The notes: generated by a model not told the origin, from the sequence alone. 46,128 nt of DNA from Phycisphaerae bacterium (GCA_029260135.1 JAJDDV010000137.1:1-46128); one strand, 5' to 3'; counted from the first letter of the stretch, positions 23,659-32,518 are shown. Numbers and translations are program-made.

Positions 23659-26538
23659 ATGAGGCGGTGGAGTTCATATCTGGCGGTGGCGGCGGGAGTG
23701 CTCACCCTTGCATCGTTTACATCAGCACAGACCACAACCACCGGCCGGTACGACGGGAACCAGGTTCTTCGTGTCGATCTCGAGACTCGGGCCGACCTCG
23801 TCGACCTCGAGCGCAGCGGCGCGGTGATCCTCGATTGCATTCCCGGCGTCGGGCCGATGACGGTCGTGGCCACGCCGGAGCAGCGCACTCGAATTGAGCA
23901 GCGCGGCCTGAACGTCGAGGTCCTCGGACAGAATGTGCAAACCCGGATTGACGCACAAAAATCGGCGCCGCTCCGCGCCGACCCATTCACCGACTTTTTC
24001 CTCGACTATCACCCCTACGGCGACGCTTCGATCTCGGGAACCGTCGTGTGGTACATGAACGAACTCGTCACGCGCTACCCGACGTTGGCGTCCATGGTGA
24101 CGATCGGCAGCACGCTCGAGGGGCGTACGATATGGGGGCTTCGCGTGACAAACGACGCGATTGCGGACAAGCCCGCCGCCGTCTATTTTGGTGCCGAACA
24201 CGCGCGCGAATGGGTCACGCCAACCGTCCCCTGTTATTTCGCGACCCATCTTCTGCAGAATTATGGAACCGATCCCGTGGCGACCGATCTGGTCGACAAC
24301 GTCGAGTTCTTCCTGATCCCGGTATTCAACGTCGACGGCTATCTTTACTCGTGGGGGCCGGATCGCATGTGGCGCAAGAACCGTCGCAATAACGGCGACG
24401 GATCCTGGGGCGTCGATATCAACCGCAACTGGGGCGAGGGCTGGGGAGGCGTCGGTTCGAGCGGCGTTCCCGGTGACAGCACGTATCGCGGAACGGCGGC
24501 GTTCTCCGAACCGGAAACACAAGCCATGCGGGACTTTCTCATCGCCCATCCGAACGTTCGCGCGCAGCTCGACATCCACAGCTACACGCAGCTCATTCTG
24601 TGGCCGTTCGGCTATACGCCGGATCTTCCAATCGACAACGCCGCCTATGAGGAGATCGGGTTCGGTATGCAATCGCTGATTTTCGGCGTACACGGGATGG
24701 TCTACGACGCGGGTCCGATCTACAGCGGTATCTATCCCGTCAGCGGCGGTTCGATCGATTGGACCTACGCCCAGCGCGACATCTTCTCCTTCTCCTTCGA
24801 GTGTCGACCGAAGACGGGGTCCGGCGGTGGTTTCCTCTTGCCCGCAGCCCAGATCATCCCCAACAACGAAGAGCTTCTACCGGCGATGTTGCTGTTGTCC
24901 AACTCGGATTGGGTGCGGTATCCCATCCGATACCGCTTTCCCAACGGGATTCCGGCTGACATGAGTCCCGGTTCTGACACGGTCATCCAGCTCGACCTGG
25001 TCGAGCAGGGGCAGGCGATTGTCCCAGGCACTCCGACGATGTACTACCGATACGACAGCGGCGGGCCGTTTCTCGCTTCGCCACTGGCTTTCCTCGGCGG
25101 CCAGTCCTATGAGGCGGTTTTTCCCGCGACGAATTGCACCTCCACGCCGGAGTTCTACTTCTCCGCAACCGGCGACGGCGGTTCGACCGTGACGAGTCCT
25201 ACCGTGGCACCGGCGACGGCACCCTATGCCGCGCCCGTGAGGGCGGTGTTCCACTCGGAGCCTCTCGACACGGATCCGGGATGGACGACGCTGGGCCAGT
25301 GGGCTTGGGGACAACCAACCGGCGGCGGTGGTGCATACGGTGGACCGGACCCAACCTCAGGTCATACGGGTGCGAACGTCTACGGATACAACCTCGGAGG
25401 CGACTATGCTTCCAGTATGTCGGAAGTCCACCTTACCAGCACGCCGATCGACTGTTCCGGCAAGACAGGAGTGTTGCTCTCGTACTGGCGGTGGCTTGGC
25501 GTCGAGCAGCCCTCTTATGATCACGCTTATGTACGCGTCAGCAACAACGGCGTGGATTGGGTAACGGTCTGGGAGAACTCGGGAGAAGTCGCCGATACTG
25601 CCTGGAAACACGAGACCTTCGACATCTCGGCGGTGGCGGACCATCAGGCGGCGGTGTACCTGCGTTGGACGATGGGTGCCTCAGACTCCAGTTGGCAGTT
25701 TTGCGGCTGGAACATTGACGACATCGAGCTGGCGAGTACGGCGTGTGTTCCGATCCCCGGTGATTTCAACGGCGATGGGCAGGTTGACGCCGCCGACTTC
25801 ACGGAGCTCGACGGCTGTTTCACCGGTCCGACGGGTCCGTTGGGTCCGGGCTGCGGGATCTTCGACTTTGACGGTGACAACGACGTGGACTGTGACGACG
25901 GCCTGGCGTTTGGTGCCGCCTGGACAGGCGGGGGCAGCGCCCCAATGCCGACCGCCTGTGGATCCGTTATGCCGCCCACCGCGACGTCGGATATCAAGAA
26001 CCGTTATGTTTCGTTCCGGCCGGGGTTCTCCGCCGGGTCGCCGCAAGCGTTTCGCATCACGACCCTCGCGAATCCACTCTTTCCGGGTACCGTGGGACTG
26101 CAGAAGTGGGTCGGCGCACCGGACGCCGATGGGATCTGCCGTCTCCAGTGCGATGCTGCGTTCAGATTGTGGGATATGGCGGACCTCGATGTGGCGGATC
26201 TCGACACCGTGCCCGGTGCGACCTATCAGATCGAAGCCACCTTGGACGGAGTCGATTTCCTTCCGCCTGCGACGCTCGAGACGGTTCCGGTCTGGGGTGA
26301 TGTCGTGGGGCCCTTCGAGAACGGCGCCTGGCAACAACCCGAAGGCTCGGTGTCGGTCGGAGATTTCACCGCGATGCTCGATCGATTCCGAAATCTCGCG
26401 CTCGCACCGCCGATGTCCTGGTGCGACGTCGACCCGGCCGTTCCCGACGGAGTGCTCGGAATCCTCGACGTCACGCGCGTGATCGACGCGTTTCGTGCCG
26501 ACCCGTATCCGTTCGGCGAGCCCTCGCCGTGTCCGTGA
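23659..26538 (+). CDS. Secreted M14 zinc carboxypeptidase with dockerin-like and C-terminal modules
   Basis: A 959-residue secreted protein. Signal peptide 1-23 (ending TSAQ); propeptide-like region about 25-100. Peptidase M14 domain about 115-400: zinc ligands H181 and E184 (GAEHAREW) and H307 (LDIHSYT), substrate-binding NRNW at 255-258 and catalytic E381 (FSFECRP), all present. A beta-rich part (about 540-690) is followed by a carbohydrate- or protein-binding-like domain. Then comes a dockerin-like calcium module (GDFNGDGQVDAADF...FDFDGDNDVDCDD, about 700-745) and a closing module ending PSPCP that is shared with the fragment at 2-310. GGAGG lies 8 bases before the ATG. It probably removes C-terminal residues from proteins outside the cell. 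It is convergent with the next gene. Confidence 0.92.
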   Translation: MRRWSSYLAVAAGVLTLASFTSAQTTTTGRYDGNQVLRVDLETRADLVDLERSGAVILDCIPGVGPMTVVATPEQRTRIEQRGLNVEVLGQNVQTRIDAQKSAPLRADPFTDFFLDYHPYGDASISGTVVWYMNELVTRYPTLASMVTIGSTLEGRTIWGLRVTNDAIADKPAAVYFGAEHAREWVTPTVPCYFATHLLQNYGTDPVATDLVDNVEFFLIPVFNVDGYLYSWGPDRMWRKNRRNNGDGSWGVDINRNWGEGWGGVGSSGVPGDSTYRGTAAFSEPETQAMRDFLIAHPNVRAQLDIHSYTQLILWPFGYTPDLPIDNAAYEEIGFGMQSLIFGVHGMVYDAGPIYSGIYPVSGGSIDWTYAQRDIFSFSFECRPKTGSGGGFLLPAAQIIPNNEELLPAMLLLSNSDWVRYPIRYRFPNGIPADMSPGSDTVIQLDLVEQGQAIVPGTPTMYYRYDSGGPFLASPLAFLGGQSYEAVFPATNCTSTPEFYFSATGDGGSTVTSPTVAPATAPYAAPVRAVFHSEPLDTDPGWTTLGQWAWGQPTGGGGAYGGPDPTSGHTGANVYGYNLGGDYASSMSEVHLTSTPIDCSGKTGVLLSYWRWLGVEQPSYDHAYVRVSNNGVDWVTVWENSGEVADTAWKHETFDISAVADHQAAVYLRWTMGASDSSWQFCGWNIDDIELASTACVPIPGDFNGDGQVDAADFTELDGCFTGPTGPLGPGCGIFDFDGDNDVDCDDGLAFGAAWTGGGSAPMPTACGSVMPPTATSDIKNRYVSFRPGFSAGSPQAFRITTLANPLFPGTVGLQKWVGAPDADGICRLQCDAAFRLWDMADLDVADLDTVPGATYQIEATLDGVDFLPPATLETVPVWGDVVGPFENGAWQQPEGSVSVGDFTAMLDRFRNLALAPPMSWCDVDPAVPDGVLGILDVTRVIDAFRADPYPFGEPSPCP

Positions 26539-26626
26539 TGCGCACAGCGCGCGGTCCGTTGGAACAAGGAGCAGTGACGAGACGGTATCGGTCGGGGGCG
26601 AGTCCGGTGGCGGCGCGCTGTCTCCG

Positions 26627-28180
26627 CTACTCCAACCAGACCGAGTACGTGCAGATTCCGCGTTTGCGAAGTTGCTTGGCCAGGTCTTTCACCCACGGGG
26701 GCGCAAGAATCGAAACCGGCGTGTAGAGCACGATTTGCCAGTCGAGCCACAGGCTGCGATGTCGGGCGTACTCCACGTCGTAGTAGATCCACTCCTGAAA
26801 GTCCGACTGGTCGGTACCACGTAGTCGCATCACCTGCCACAGACCGGTCACGCCCGGCTTGACGGACAGGCGAGCCCTGCGCCACGAAGGACAAAGCTGA
26901 TTCTCTTTGTCGGGTGAGGGTCTTGGTCCGACCAGGCTCATCTGGCCCATCAAGACGTTGAAGAGCTGCGGAAGCTCATCGACGTTGGTCTGTCGTAACC
27001 ATTTTCCCAGTGGCGTCAGGCGGGGGTCACGCTCGATCTTGAACTGCGGACCGTCGACCTCGTTTTGGCTGCGAAGCTTGTCCTGCATCGCGTCGGCGCC
27101 GGTGCGCATGGACCGGAACTTCAGGCAGGGAAACTCCTTGCCGCCCAGACCTTGTCGCGTATGTGCGAAAAACACCGGACCGCGCGAAGTGAGCTTGACG
27201 AGAATCGCGACCGCGACGAACAGCGGAGACAAGGCGATCAGGCTGATCATCGTCAGCGTGATGTCCAACGCACGCTTCCAGAATAGATACGCACGCCGGT
27301 CTTCGTAGCCGTCGGCGTCCGCCGGTTCCTCGAAGGCAGCCGTGGCGAGGTTCGGCGTGGCTGCGGATGTGCGAGACACTTCAAACGCAGTCTCGTTGCT
27401 CGGATCAGCCTGAACCACAGGCAGATCGGCGTTCGGTGCCGTCAGCGTCTGCGTTCCGCCGGAGTTCGGCGCCGGACTGGAATCTCCTTCGGTCACCTGG
27501 ACGTGGACCTCGGCACGCGCCGCCGCATCGTCGCGGGATTCGGTCTGAAAGTCGATCGTAAAGTCCGCACCGCAACTCTTTGGAAATTGATACGGTTGCT
27601 CAAAGGGCGCTTCTTTCGAAGGCTCCGCGGGTCGGGAATCGATGCGGAGCGATTCGCCGGAGATACTCCCGGCTTGCCCCGGTGAAGCCGCCGTCCACAA
27701 GACGCACCCGGTGGGAGACCAACGAACGTAAAAGCGGCGGGTCATGGCGCCGACGCTGTCGAGTCCCCACCCGCGGGCGACCATATGATTGATGACGGCC
27801 GACGCATGCTCCGGTGAGGCCACAAGGAAGGACGCTTCCTCGGCGCAAACGTCGGTAAAGGCCGGCGAGTCGCTGTAGTGACGCTTGAACCGCACAACCT
27901 CGCCGGTGTGTCCGACGACGACCGACTCCGGATAGTGATGGGTCACGCCGACCCCTGTCTGACCGAAGACGAGGACATCCGTCCGCCGGCGCCGGATCGA
28001 CGCGCGGGCCGTCCTCCAGTCGACCATCGGCAGCTGGCGGCCGTTGACGACCCAGACTTCCTTGCGTCGTTCACTGGGAAGATCGGATACGCCATCCTCC
28101 GTGTACCAGAGTGCGCTCGCGTGGCGGAGGTGAGAAAGGACCTGGCTCGATTGATTCTGCAGGCGTCGCGGAAGAAGCAC
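26627..28180 (-). CDS. Polyprenyl-phosphate sugar transferase with an unusual soluble N-terminal region
   Basis: The initiating sugar-1-phosphate transferase for polysaccharide synthesis. The catalytic bacterial sugar-transferase domain is at 298-517: FWKRALDITLTMISLIALSP (membrane-entry helix), KFRSMRTGAD (354-363), RQTNVDELPQLFNVLMGQMS followed by LVGPRPS, and KPGVTGLWQV. Instead of the usual four membrane helices there is a soluble N-terminal domain (1-160, SVVVGHTGEVVRFKRHYSDS and similar) and a Pro/Ala/Glu/Thr-rich linker (about 165-290). GTG at 28180 is the first conventional start. However, the frame stays open to 28390 and reads like protein. It probably begins at an ATC (28345) behind a strong ribosome site, or at an ATG (28392-28394) if one G of a G-run is extra. 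It lies downstream of the pyrophosphorylase-like gene. Confidence 0.85.
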   Translation of the reverse strand: MLLPRRLQNQSSQVLSHLRHASALWYTEDGVSDLPSERRKEVWVVNGRQLPMVDWRTARASIRRRRTDVLVFGQTGVGVTHHYPESVVVGHTGEVVRFKRHYSDSPAFTDVCAEEASFLVASPEHASAVINHMVARGWGLDSVGAMTRRFYVRWSPTGCVLWTAASPGQAGSISGESLRIDSRPAEPSKEAPFEQPYQFPKSCGADFTIDFQTESRDDAAARAEVHVQVTEGDSSPAPNSGGTQTLTAPNADLPVVQADPSNETAFEVSRTSAATPNLATAAFEEPADADGYEDRRAYLFWKRALDITLTMISLIALSPLFVAVAILVKLTSRGPVFFAHTRQGLGGKEFPCLKFRSMRTGADAMQDKLRSQNEVDGPQFKIERDPRLTPLGKWLRQTNVDELPQLFNVLMGQMSLVGPRPSPDKENQLCPSWRRARLSVKPGVTGLWQVMRLRGTDQSDFQEWIYYDVEYARHRSLWLDWQIVLYTPVSILAPPWVKDLAKQLRKRGICTYSVWLE

Positions 28181-28342
28181 GTAGACGGTATCCGCAAACT
28201 CGTGCGCCCACTGACAATACCAGGGCAGAATGTGGCGGTCGTAGAGAGCGGAAAGCCGCTCATTATCGTCCGCCTGCCCATGGCCGTCGGTGCGCCCGGC
28301 GTCCAGATGAATCAGCAGTACCCTGTCCGTCGAATCCGCGCT

Positions 28343-28360
28343 GATGAGGTGCTCCTCTCC
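28343..28360 (-). promoter_or_regulatory. Strong ribosome site before an ATC codon in frame with the sugar transferase
   Basis: On the minus strand GGAGAGGAG (28360-28352) is followed after 6 bases by ATC (28345-28343), which opens ISADSTDRVLLIHLDAG in the sugar-transferase frame. This could be a rare ATC start. Confidence 0.4.
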
Positions 28361-28448
28361 GTCTTCCTCTTGGGCGTATCCCCTCTTCGATCATATCGTG
28401 CAGCGGGACCGCGCGCCCGATGCTGACAATTCGTATTCGGCAGTCCTT

Positions 28449-29423
28449 TTATGTCGAGAAAACCGACCCGCGCCGTCCTGGCGGGGCGGCCGCGTCCCGA
28501 CCGGAAACGGCCGGGGGAGCAGGTACGAACTGGTCGATCATCGATGTTCCCGCCGGAATGCGCATCGATCCTTGAAGAACCACACGAACCAGCCAGGAGC
28601 CTCGACCGACGTGGCAACCGTCCGAGAGAATCGTCGGACCGACGACAACCGCGTCATTCTCAAGCCGGACATTGTGGCCGAGGACCGCGGGGCCCACGAT
28701 CCGCGCGCGCTCCGCGACTTCGACGTCTTCACCGGCCCAGATACCGGGGGCGAGCTTGTGATATCCGGCGGTATCGAAGCGCTCCGAAGATATCGCATCG
28801 CTAAGGACGCGCAGGTACGCACTCCAGTCCGATACCTCGCGCGTAGCTTCCATCAGCGATACCGCACCGACACGCATCCCCGATCGCTGCAGGCTGGGAA
28901 TGAGTTGCTCTTTGAGGTCCTGATAGCTATCCGATCGGATGAACTCCAGGACAACCGGCTCACAGAAGTAGACGCCGGAAGGTCTGAGCAACGTATCCGC
29001 GCCCGGACGACCACCGTCACCGTCGCTTGAACAGAACACCGTGAGCGTGTTTCCCTGCGCGCGATGCTGTTCCAGCATCCAAGTCGGATCGTCTTCGACC
29101 CAGACGGAACCACCCGTGACGACGATCGTATCGCCGGTGAGGCGATGCGCACAAGCTTTGAGGCACCCCGCGGCGCCGCGCGGAATCCGATCCTCGACAA
29201 ACCCGAGAAAACTACCGCCGGCATCTCCGTTCATGACGTGTTTCATGAACAGATCGGTGCGTCCGTTTGCGCAAATGGTGCAAGAGCCTTCCGAGGAGCG
29301 GCGAAACGCCCTGAGAAGACCTTCGAGCAATGTATGTCGCGGAACCGGTAGCAACGGGCGCGGAAGACCCCGTGTCCAGGGAACCTCATGCCCTACGGTA
29401 CCCGCAAGAATGACCCAGTCCAT
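28449..29423 (-). CDS. NDP-sugar pyrophosphorylase-like protein with degenerate active site
   Basis: A 324-residue protein. The N-terminus MDWVILAGTVGHEVPWTRGL followed by PRPLLPV aligns with nucleotidyltransferases (usual pattern MxAVILAGGxGTRLxPLTxxxPKPLLPV). However, the GGxGTR loop and the PKP lysine are not conserved. VVTGGSVWVEDDPTWMLEQH corresponds to the usual DG/ND metal-site region, again altered. The C-terminus (about 240-310) has left-handed beta-helix hexapeptides (ARIVGPAVLGHNVRLENDAV, VVGPTILSDGCHVGRGSW). Regulation of, or a scaffold for, the adjacent sugar transferase is more likely than catalysis, but this is inference. The ATG at 29423 is preceded by AGGGAAGGGAG; the frame extends upstream to 29501 without better support. 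Confidence 0.75.
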   Translation of the reverse strand: MDWVILAGTVGHEVPWTRGLPRPLLPVPRHTLLEGLLRAFRRSSEGSCTICANGRTDLFMKHVMNGDAGGSFLGFVEDRIPRGAAGCLKACAHRLTGDTIVVTGGSVWVEDDPTWMLEQHRAQGNTLTVFCSSDGDGGRPGADTLLRPSGVYFCEPVVLEFIRSDSYQDLKEQLIPSLQRSGMRVGAVSLMEATREVSDWSAYLRVLSDAISSERFDTAGYHKLAPGIWAGEDVEVAERARIVGPAVLGHNVRLENDAVVVGPTILSDGCHVGRGSWLVRVVLQGSMRIPAGTSMIDQFVPAPPAVSGRDAAAPPGRRGSVFST

Positions 29424-29463
29424 CTCCCTTCCCTGCTGGTCTTGGACCGTTTTTGCTGCTTGT

Positions 29464-29491
29464 ATCGTATTCGGGCGCACCAGCGACACAA
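29464..29491 (-). promoter_or_regulatory. Candidate promoter for the minus-strand sugar-transferase pair
   Basis: On the minus strand TTGTGT (29491-29486), a 16-base spacer, then TACGAT (29469-29464), about 40 bases before the ATG at 29423. Both boxes match the consensus only moderately. Confidence 0.3.
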
Positions 29492-29554
29492 CGGTGAACA
29501 AACACGCCTACCTTCACGCGTCAGTCGTTTGCACGCACACTATCGGGAGGTTGA

Positions 29555-29574
29555 CCCGTGACCTTCCCCACGGG
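29555..29574. other. Short hairpin in the divergent gap
   Basis: CCCGTG (29555-29560) pairs with CACGGG (29569-29574) around an 8-base loop. It is the first of three hairpins in 190 bases. Confidence 0.35.
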
Positions 29575-29632
29575 AGTCTAACAGAAGTGAAGCTGCAGTC
29601 AACAGGACCGTACCCCCCGGAACTACCGCGAA

Positions 29633-29666
29633 CCGGCGGGGTGCGACACACATCGCACTCCGCCGG
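29633..29666. other. 14-bp stem-loop in the divergent gap
   Basis: Bases 29633-29646 pair with 29653-29666 around the 6-base loop CACACA. Thirteen pairs are Watson-Crick and one is G-T. This is the strongest hairpin I found in the window outside genes. Confidence 0.6.
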
Positions 29667-29707
29667 GCCCGCGACACCCCCAGTATACGATCCCCGAGAC
29701 GCTGTCT

Positions 29708-29745
29708 GCCACACCCGCGCTGGAACGGAAGGGCGCGAGTGTGGC
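29708..29745 (+). terminator. Hairpin followed by CCCCTTTT, possible terminator
   Basis: GCCACAC (29708-29714) pairs with GTGTGGC (29739-29745), and CGCGC (29716-29720) with GCGCG (29733-29737), with one mismatch between the stems. AACCCCTTTTG follows on the plus strand. As a terminator it would be weak, but it could end a small RNA from this gap. Confidence 0.35.
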
Positions 29746-29997
29746 AACCCCTTTTGAGCCCCAAGTGGCCCGGCCTCTACCCCAGAAGCGACGGAATCGT
29801 CCGAGTACTCACTCACTTTTTTGGTTTTGTTGTAGTGAGGTCATCCGTCCGATAAGGTCGGGTGTTCGTCCCAATGGGCGTTCATTCGTCGGGGGAGCAA
29901 CCACTACGGAACGCGACGCCCTTCAAGTCGATCGCGCTCATCGCCGAAGTCTGAGCCGGGGCTACGGCATCGTAATGCACCTCGGACGGCCGTGACG

Positions 29998-30003
29998 TAT
30001 AAT
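29998..30003 (+). promoter_or_regulatory. Consensus -10 box upstream of the heparinase-like gene
   Basis: A perfect TATAAT lies about 160 bases before the GTG at 30165. No clear -35 box is found at 16-18 bases. Confidence 0.35.
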
Positions 30004-30164
30004 GCTGACCGATCCGCGAGTGCCGAGAAGACCACAGGCGGTCGCGTGGAATCGCGGTAACCGCTTGATTCGCATGAGGTTACGCCGCCTGGGTGGTGTG
30101 ACTGACGGGGACGGAGTCTGCGGACACGTCGAGGCAGAGTGCAGAGTACGGGGCAAACATAGTC

Positions 30165-32288
30165 GTGCAATCTCTTCAATGGTATGCGTCTCGTCTTCGT
30201 TCGATGTCGATGGGCGAGATCTTCTGGAGGTCTCGGGGCAAGCTGCAGGATGCCATCGATCGGCTTCTGTTGCCCCATCGTGCGCGTCCACGGCCGATTC
30301 AACAAATTGTCGAAGACCCTCGGCGCGGTCATACGAATCCCAACGTGTTGGGAGCACACATCGCCCGAGCGAAGTTCTCCAAGAGCGCGGACGAAGCGAG
30401 CCGGACAAGATTGTGTCATCAGGCCGATCGGATCGTGCTGGGTCGCTGGGATCTCTTCGATCAAACGGATCACGATTTCGGCCCAAAGATCGACTGGAAC
30501 TACGAATACAAGGCCCGTAAGCACGCACCGCTTTTGCCTGCCGCATCTGTCGATTACCGAGACTACGCGTCCGTCGGTGATTGCAAGTTCGTTTGGGAGC
30601 CTAACCGTCATCAGCACTGGGTCGTTCTGGCCCGCGCCTACCGAATCTGCGGAGATTCACGATACGCCGAGGCGTTGGTCGAGCAGCTCGAATCCTGGAC
30701 GGACCAGTGCCCGTTCGGGCGGGGCATGAACTGGCGAAGCCCGCTCGAGCTTGCCATTCGAATGATCAGTTGGGTGTGGGCCTTTGCGCTAATCGAAGAC
30801 GCGTCCGTCATGACCGACAAGCACAAAGAGCGCGTCCTATCGTTGGTCGAACAACATCTGCGCGAGATCACCCGAAAGTACTCGCGTTACTCGTCAGCCA
30901 ACAACCACTTGATCGGCGAAGCCGCGGGCGTTTTCATCGCCTCGAGCTACTTCTCCGGTCTGAGCAGCGCCCCACGCTGGCGGCGACAGAGCAAGAGAAT
31001 CCTGGAAGAGGAGATTCTCCGTCAGACCTTTGACGACGGAGGGACGCGCGAGCAAGCAACCGGATACCATCTGTTCGTGCTCGAGTTCTTTCTCCTTTCG
31101 GGCCTGGTCGCCCGGAACGGCGGCGACGATGTTTCCGCCGAATACTGGGGTCGCCTGGAGAAGATGTTCCAGTATGTCGCGGGAATGAGTGCCGCATCCG
31201 GCGCCCTGCCGATGGTCGGTGATGCCGACGACGGATACGTCCTGGACCTCGGCGGTCGCGACGATCCGGTGGCGTCGCTTCTTGTGATCGGGGCCCTGCT
31301 GCTGGACCGTCCGGAACTCGCAGATGCCGTCTCCCAGCCGCGAAACGACGCGACAATCATCGAACCGCTTCTTTGGTTGCTCGGACCCGCCGCATGCGAT
31401 CGATGGATCCGGTCGAAGAGCCGCTCAGCGTCGGACCCATTGATCAGCCGGGCGTTCACCCAGTCCGGCTACTACCTTCTTCAACGCGGCCACAAGGAGA
31501 CAGACGGAATCAGTGTGCTGATGGACTGCGGAGAACTCGGTTTTCTGTCGATTGCCGCCCATGGCCACGCCGACGCACTGAGTTTGGTCCTTCGCGTAGC
31601 CGGGGTCGACGTGTTGGTCGATCCCGGTACGTACGACTACTTCACGTTTCCGGCGTGGCGAAAGTACTTCCGCAGTACGCGAGCGCACAACACCGTGGAG
31701 ATCGACGGGCGGGATCAATCTCAAATGCAGGGGGCGTTTCTTTGGAGCCGAAGGGCGAGTACCCGGTGTCTGGTTTGGCGTCCAACGAATCGCGGCGGGG
31801 CGATGTCCGGCGAACACGACGGGTATACGCGATTGGACGATCCGGTCGTTCATCGCCGGACCGTGACACTTGGTGAGGATTCCGACACGATTCTGGTGAA
31901 AGACGAAATCCTCGCCCGAGCGAAGCACGATGTAGCAATCTATTGGCACTTCGCGGAGCATTGTGACGTCAGGCTATCGAACGGCCACGGCGTTGACGTC
32001 GACTTCGGTCGCGGTCGCCTCACGATGGAATTGGACGAGCAGCTTTCCGTCCGCCAGTTGCGCGGTAGCGAGAATCCGCCGCTCGGGTGGGTCAGCCGCG
32101 GATATCATCGGCGCGCGCCAAGTGTGTCAGTGGTTGGCAGCGTTGGCGCTGAGGGTCAGGTAACGCTCACGACCAAACTGACGGTGTCTTCGCTGTTGGA
32201 CGGGGCAGGCCGACGGACGTCGACGGACGATCGGCATCCGTCCGAAGCCTCCCTCCCGTCGGGGCGTGAAACGGGGCGTGGAAAGTGA
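30165..32288 (+). CDS. Heparinase II/III family protein (polysaccharide lyase-like)
   Basis: A 707-residue protein. The N-terminus QWYASRLRSMSMGEIFWRSR is typical of heparinase II/III-like proteins encoded in exopolysaccharide clusters. An alpha/alpha-toroid domain covers about 100-380 (NRHQHWVVLARAYRICGDSR, WRSPLELAIRMISWVWAFAL, SANNHLIGEAAG, EQATGYHLFVLEFFLL). A beta-sandwich domain follows, with conserved AAHGHADALSLVLR...VLVDPGTYDY (about 464-492) and FRSTRAHNTVEIDGRDQS (about 503-520). These hold the His/Tyr residues used by the lyases. No signal peptide is seen, so a cytoplasmic or membrane-associated role in polymer trimming or modification is possible. GTG start with no strong ribosome site. 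It is divergent from the sugar transferase pair. Confidence 0.88.
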   Translation: MQSLQWYASRLRSMSMGEIFWRSRGKLQDAIDRLLLPHRARPRPIQQIVEDPRRGHTNPNVLGAHIARAKFSKSADEASRTRLCHQADRIVLGRWDLFDQTDHDFGPKIDWNYEYKARKHAPLLPAASVDYRDYASVGDCKFVWEPNRHQHWVVLARAYRICGDSRYAEALVEQLESWTDQCPFGRGMNWRSPLELAIRMISWVWAFALIEDASVMTDKHKERVLSLVEQHLREITRKYSRYSSANNHLIGEAAGVFIASSYFSGLSSAPRWRRQSKRILEEEILRQTFDDGGTREQATGYHLFVLEFFLLSGLVARNGGDDVSAEYWGRLEKMFQYVAGMSAASGALPMVGDADDGYVLDLGGRDDPVASLLVIGALLLDRPELADAVSQPRNDATIIEPLLWLLGPAACDRWIRSKSRSASDPLISRAFTQSGYYLLQRGHKETDGISVLMDCGELGFLSIAAHGHADALSLVLRVAGVDVLVDPGTYDYFTFPAWRKYFRSTRAHNTVEIDGRDQSQMQGAFLWSRRASTRCLVWRPTNRGGAMSGEHDGYTRLDDPVVHRRTVTLGEDSDTILVKDEILARAKHDVAIYWHFAEHCDVRLSNGHGVDVDFGRGRLTMELDEQLSVRQLRGSENPPLGWVSRGYHRRAPSVSVVGSVGAEGQVTLTTKLTVSSLLDGAGRRTSTDDRHPSEASLPSGRETGRGK

Positions 32289-32394
32289 CGGCGAACGGAC
32301 GATGTCCGACGCCGATGCGACGGTGTCGTCGGTTCCTGTCGAAATCGGGGTCGGATCTTGCGTATTCTCGTGGGTGAGATACAATTCGGGCGGT

Positions 32395-32412
32395 CGAGAA
32401 TGGACATTCTCG
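32395..32412. promoter_or_regulatory. Perfect palindrome CGAGAAT-N4-ATTCTCG
   Basis: CGAGAAT (32395-32401) and ATTCTCG (32406-32412) are perfect inverted repeats. A third ATTCTCG half-site lies at 32374-32380. The spacing between half-sites is compatible with a dimeric regulator. Confidence 0.45.
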
Positions 32413-32518
32413 GGTGTGTCAGGGGAGTGAAAGCGGGGCGGCGCACTTGGTGGACGGCGCCGGCAAGTCGAGCGTATCCGGACGTTCAGCGGAGCATCTG
32501 ACCCACGTAGCGGCATTG

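Larger units (their letters stand above)
29424..30164. other. 741-bp divergent intergenic region with several strong hairpins
   Basis: No supported gene lies here. Three inverted repeats are described separately (29555-29574, 29633-29666, 29708-29745), plus candidate promoters on each side (29464-29491 minus and 29998-30003 plus). The open frames in the gap are short and lack ribosome sites. Confidence 0.55.

Noticed and set aside
28344..29030. 228-aa open frame on the plus strand
   Set aside because: Shadow of the pyrophosphorylase-like gene, no ribosome site.
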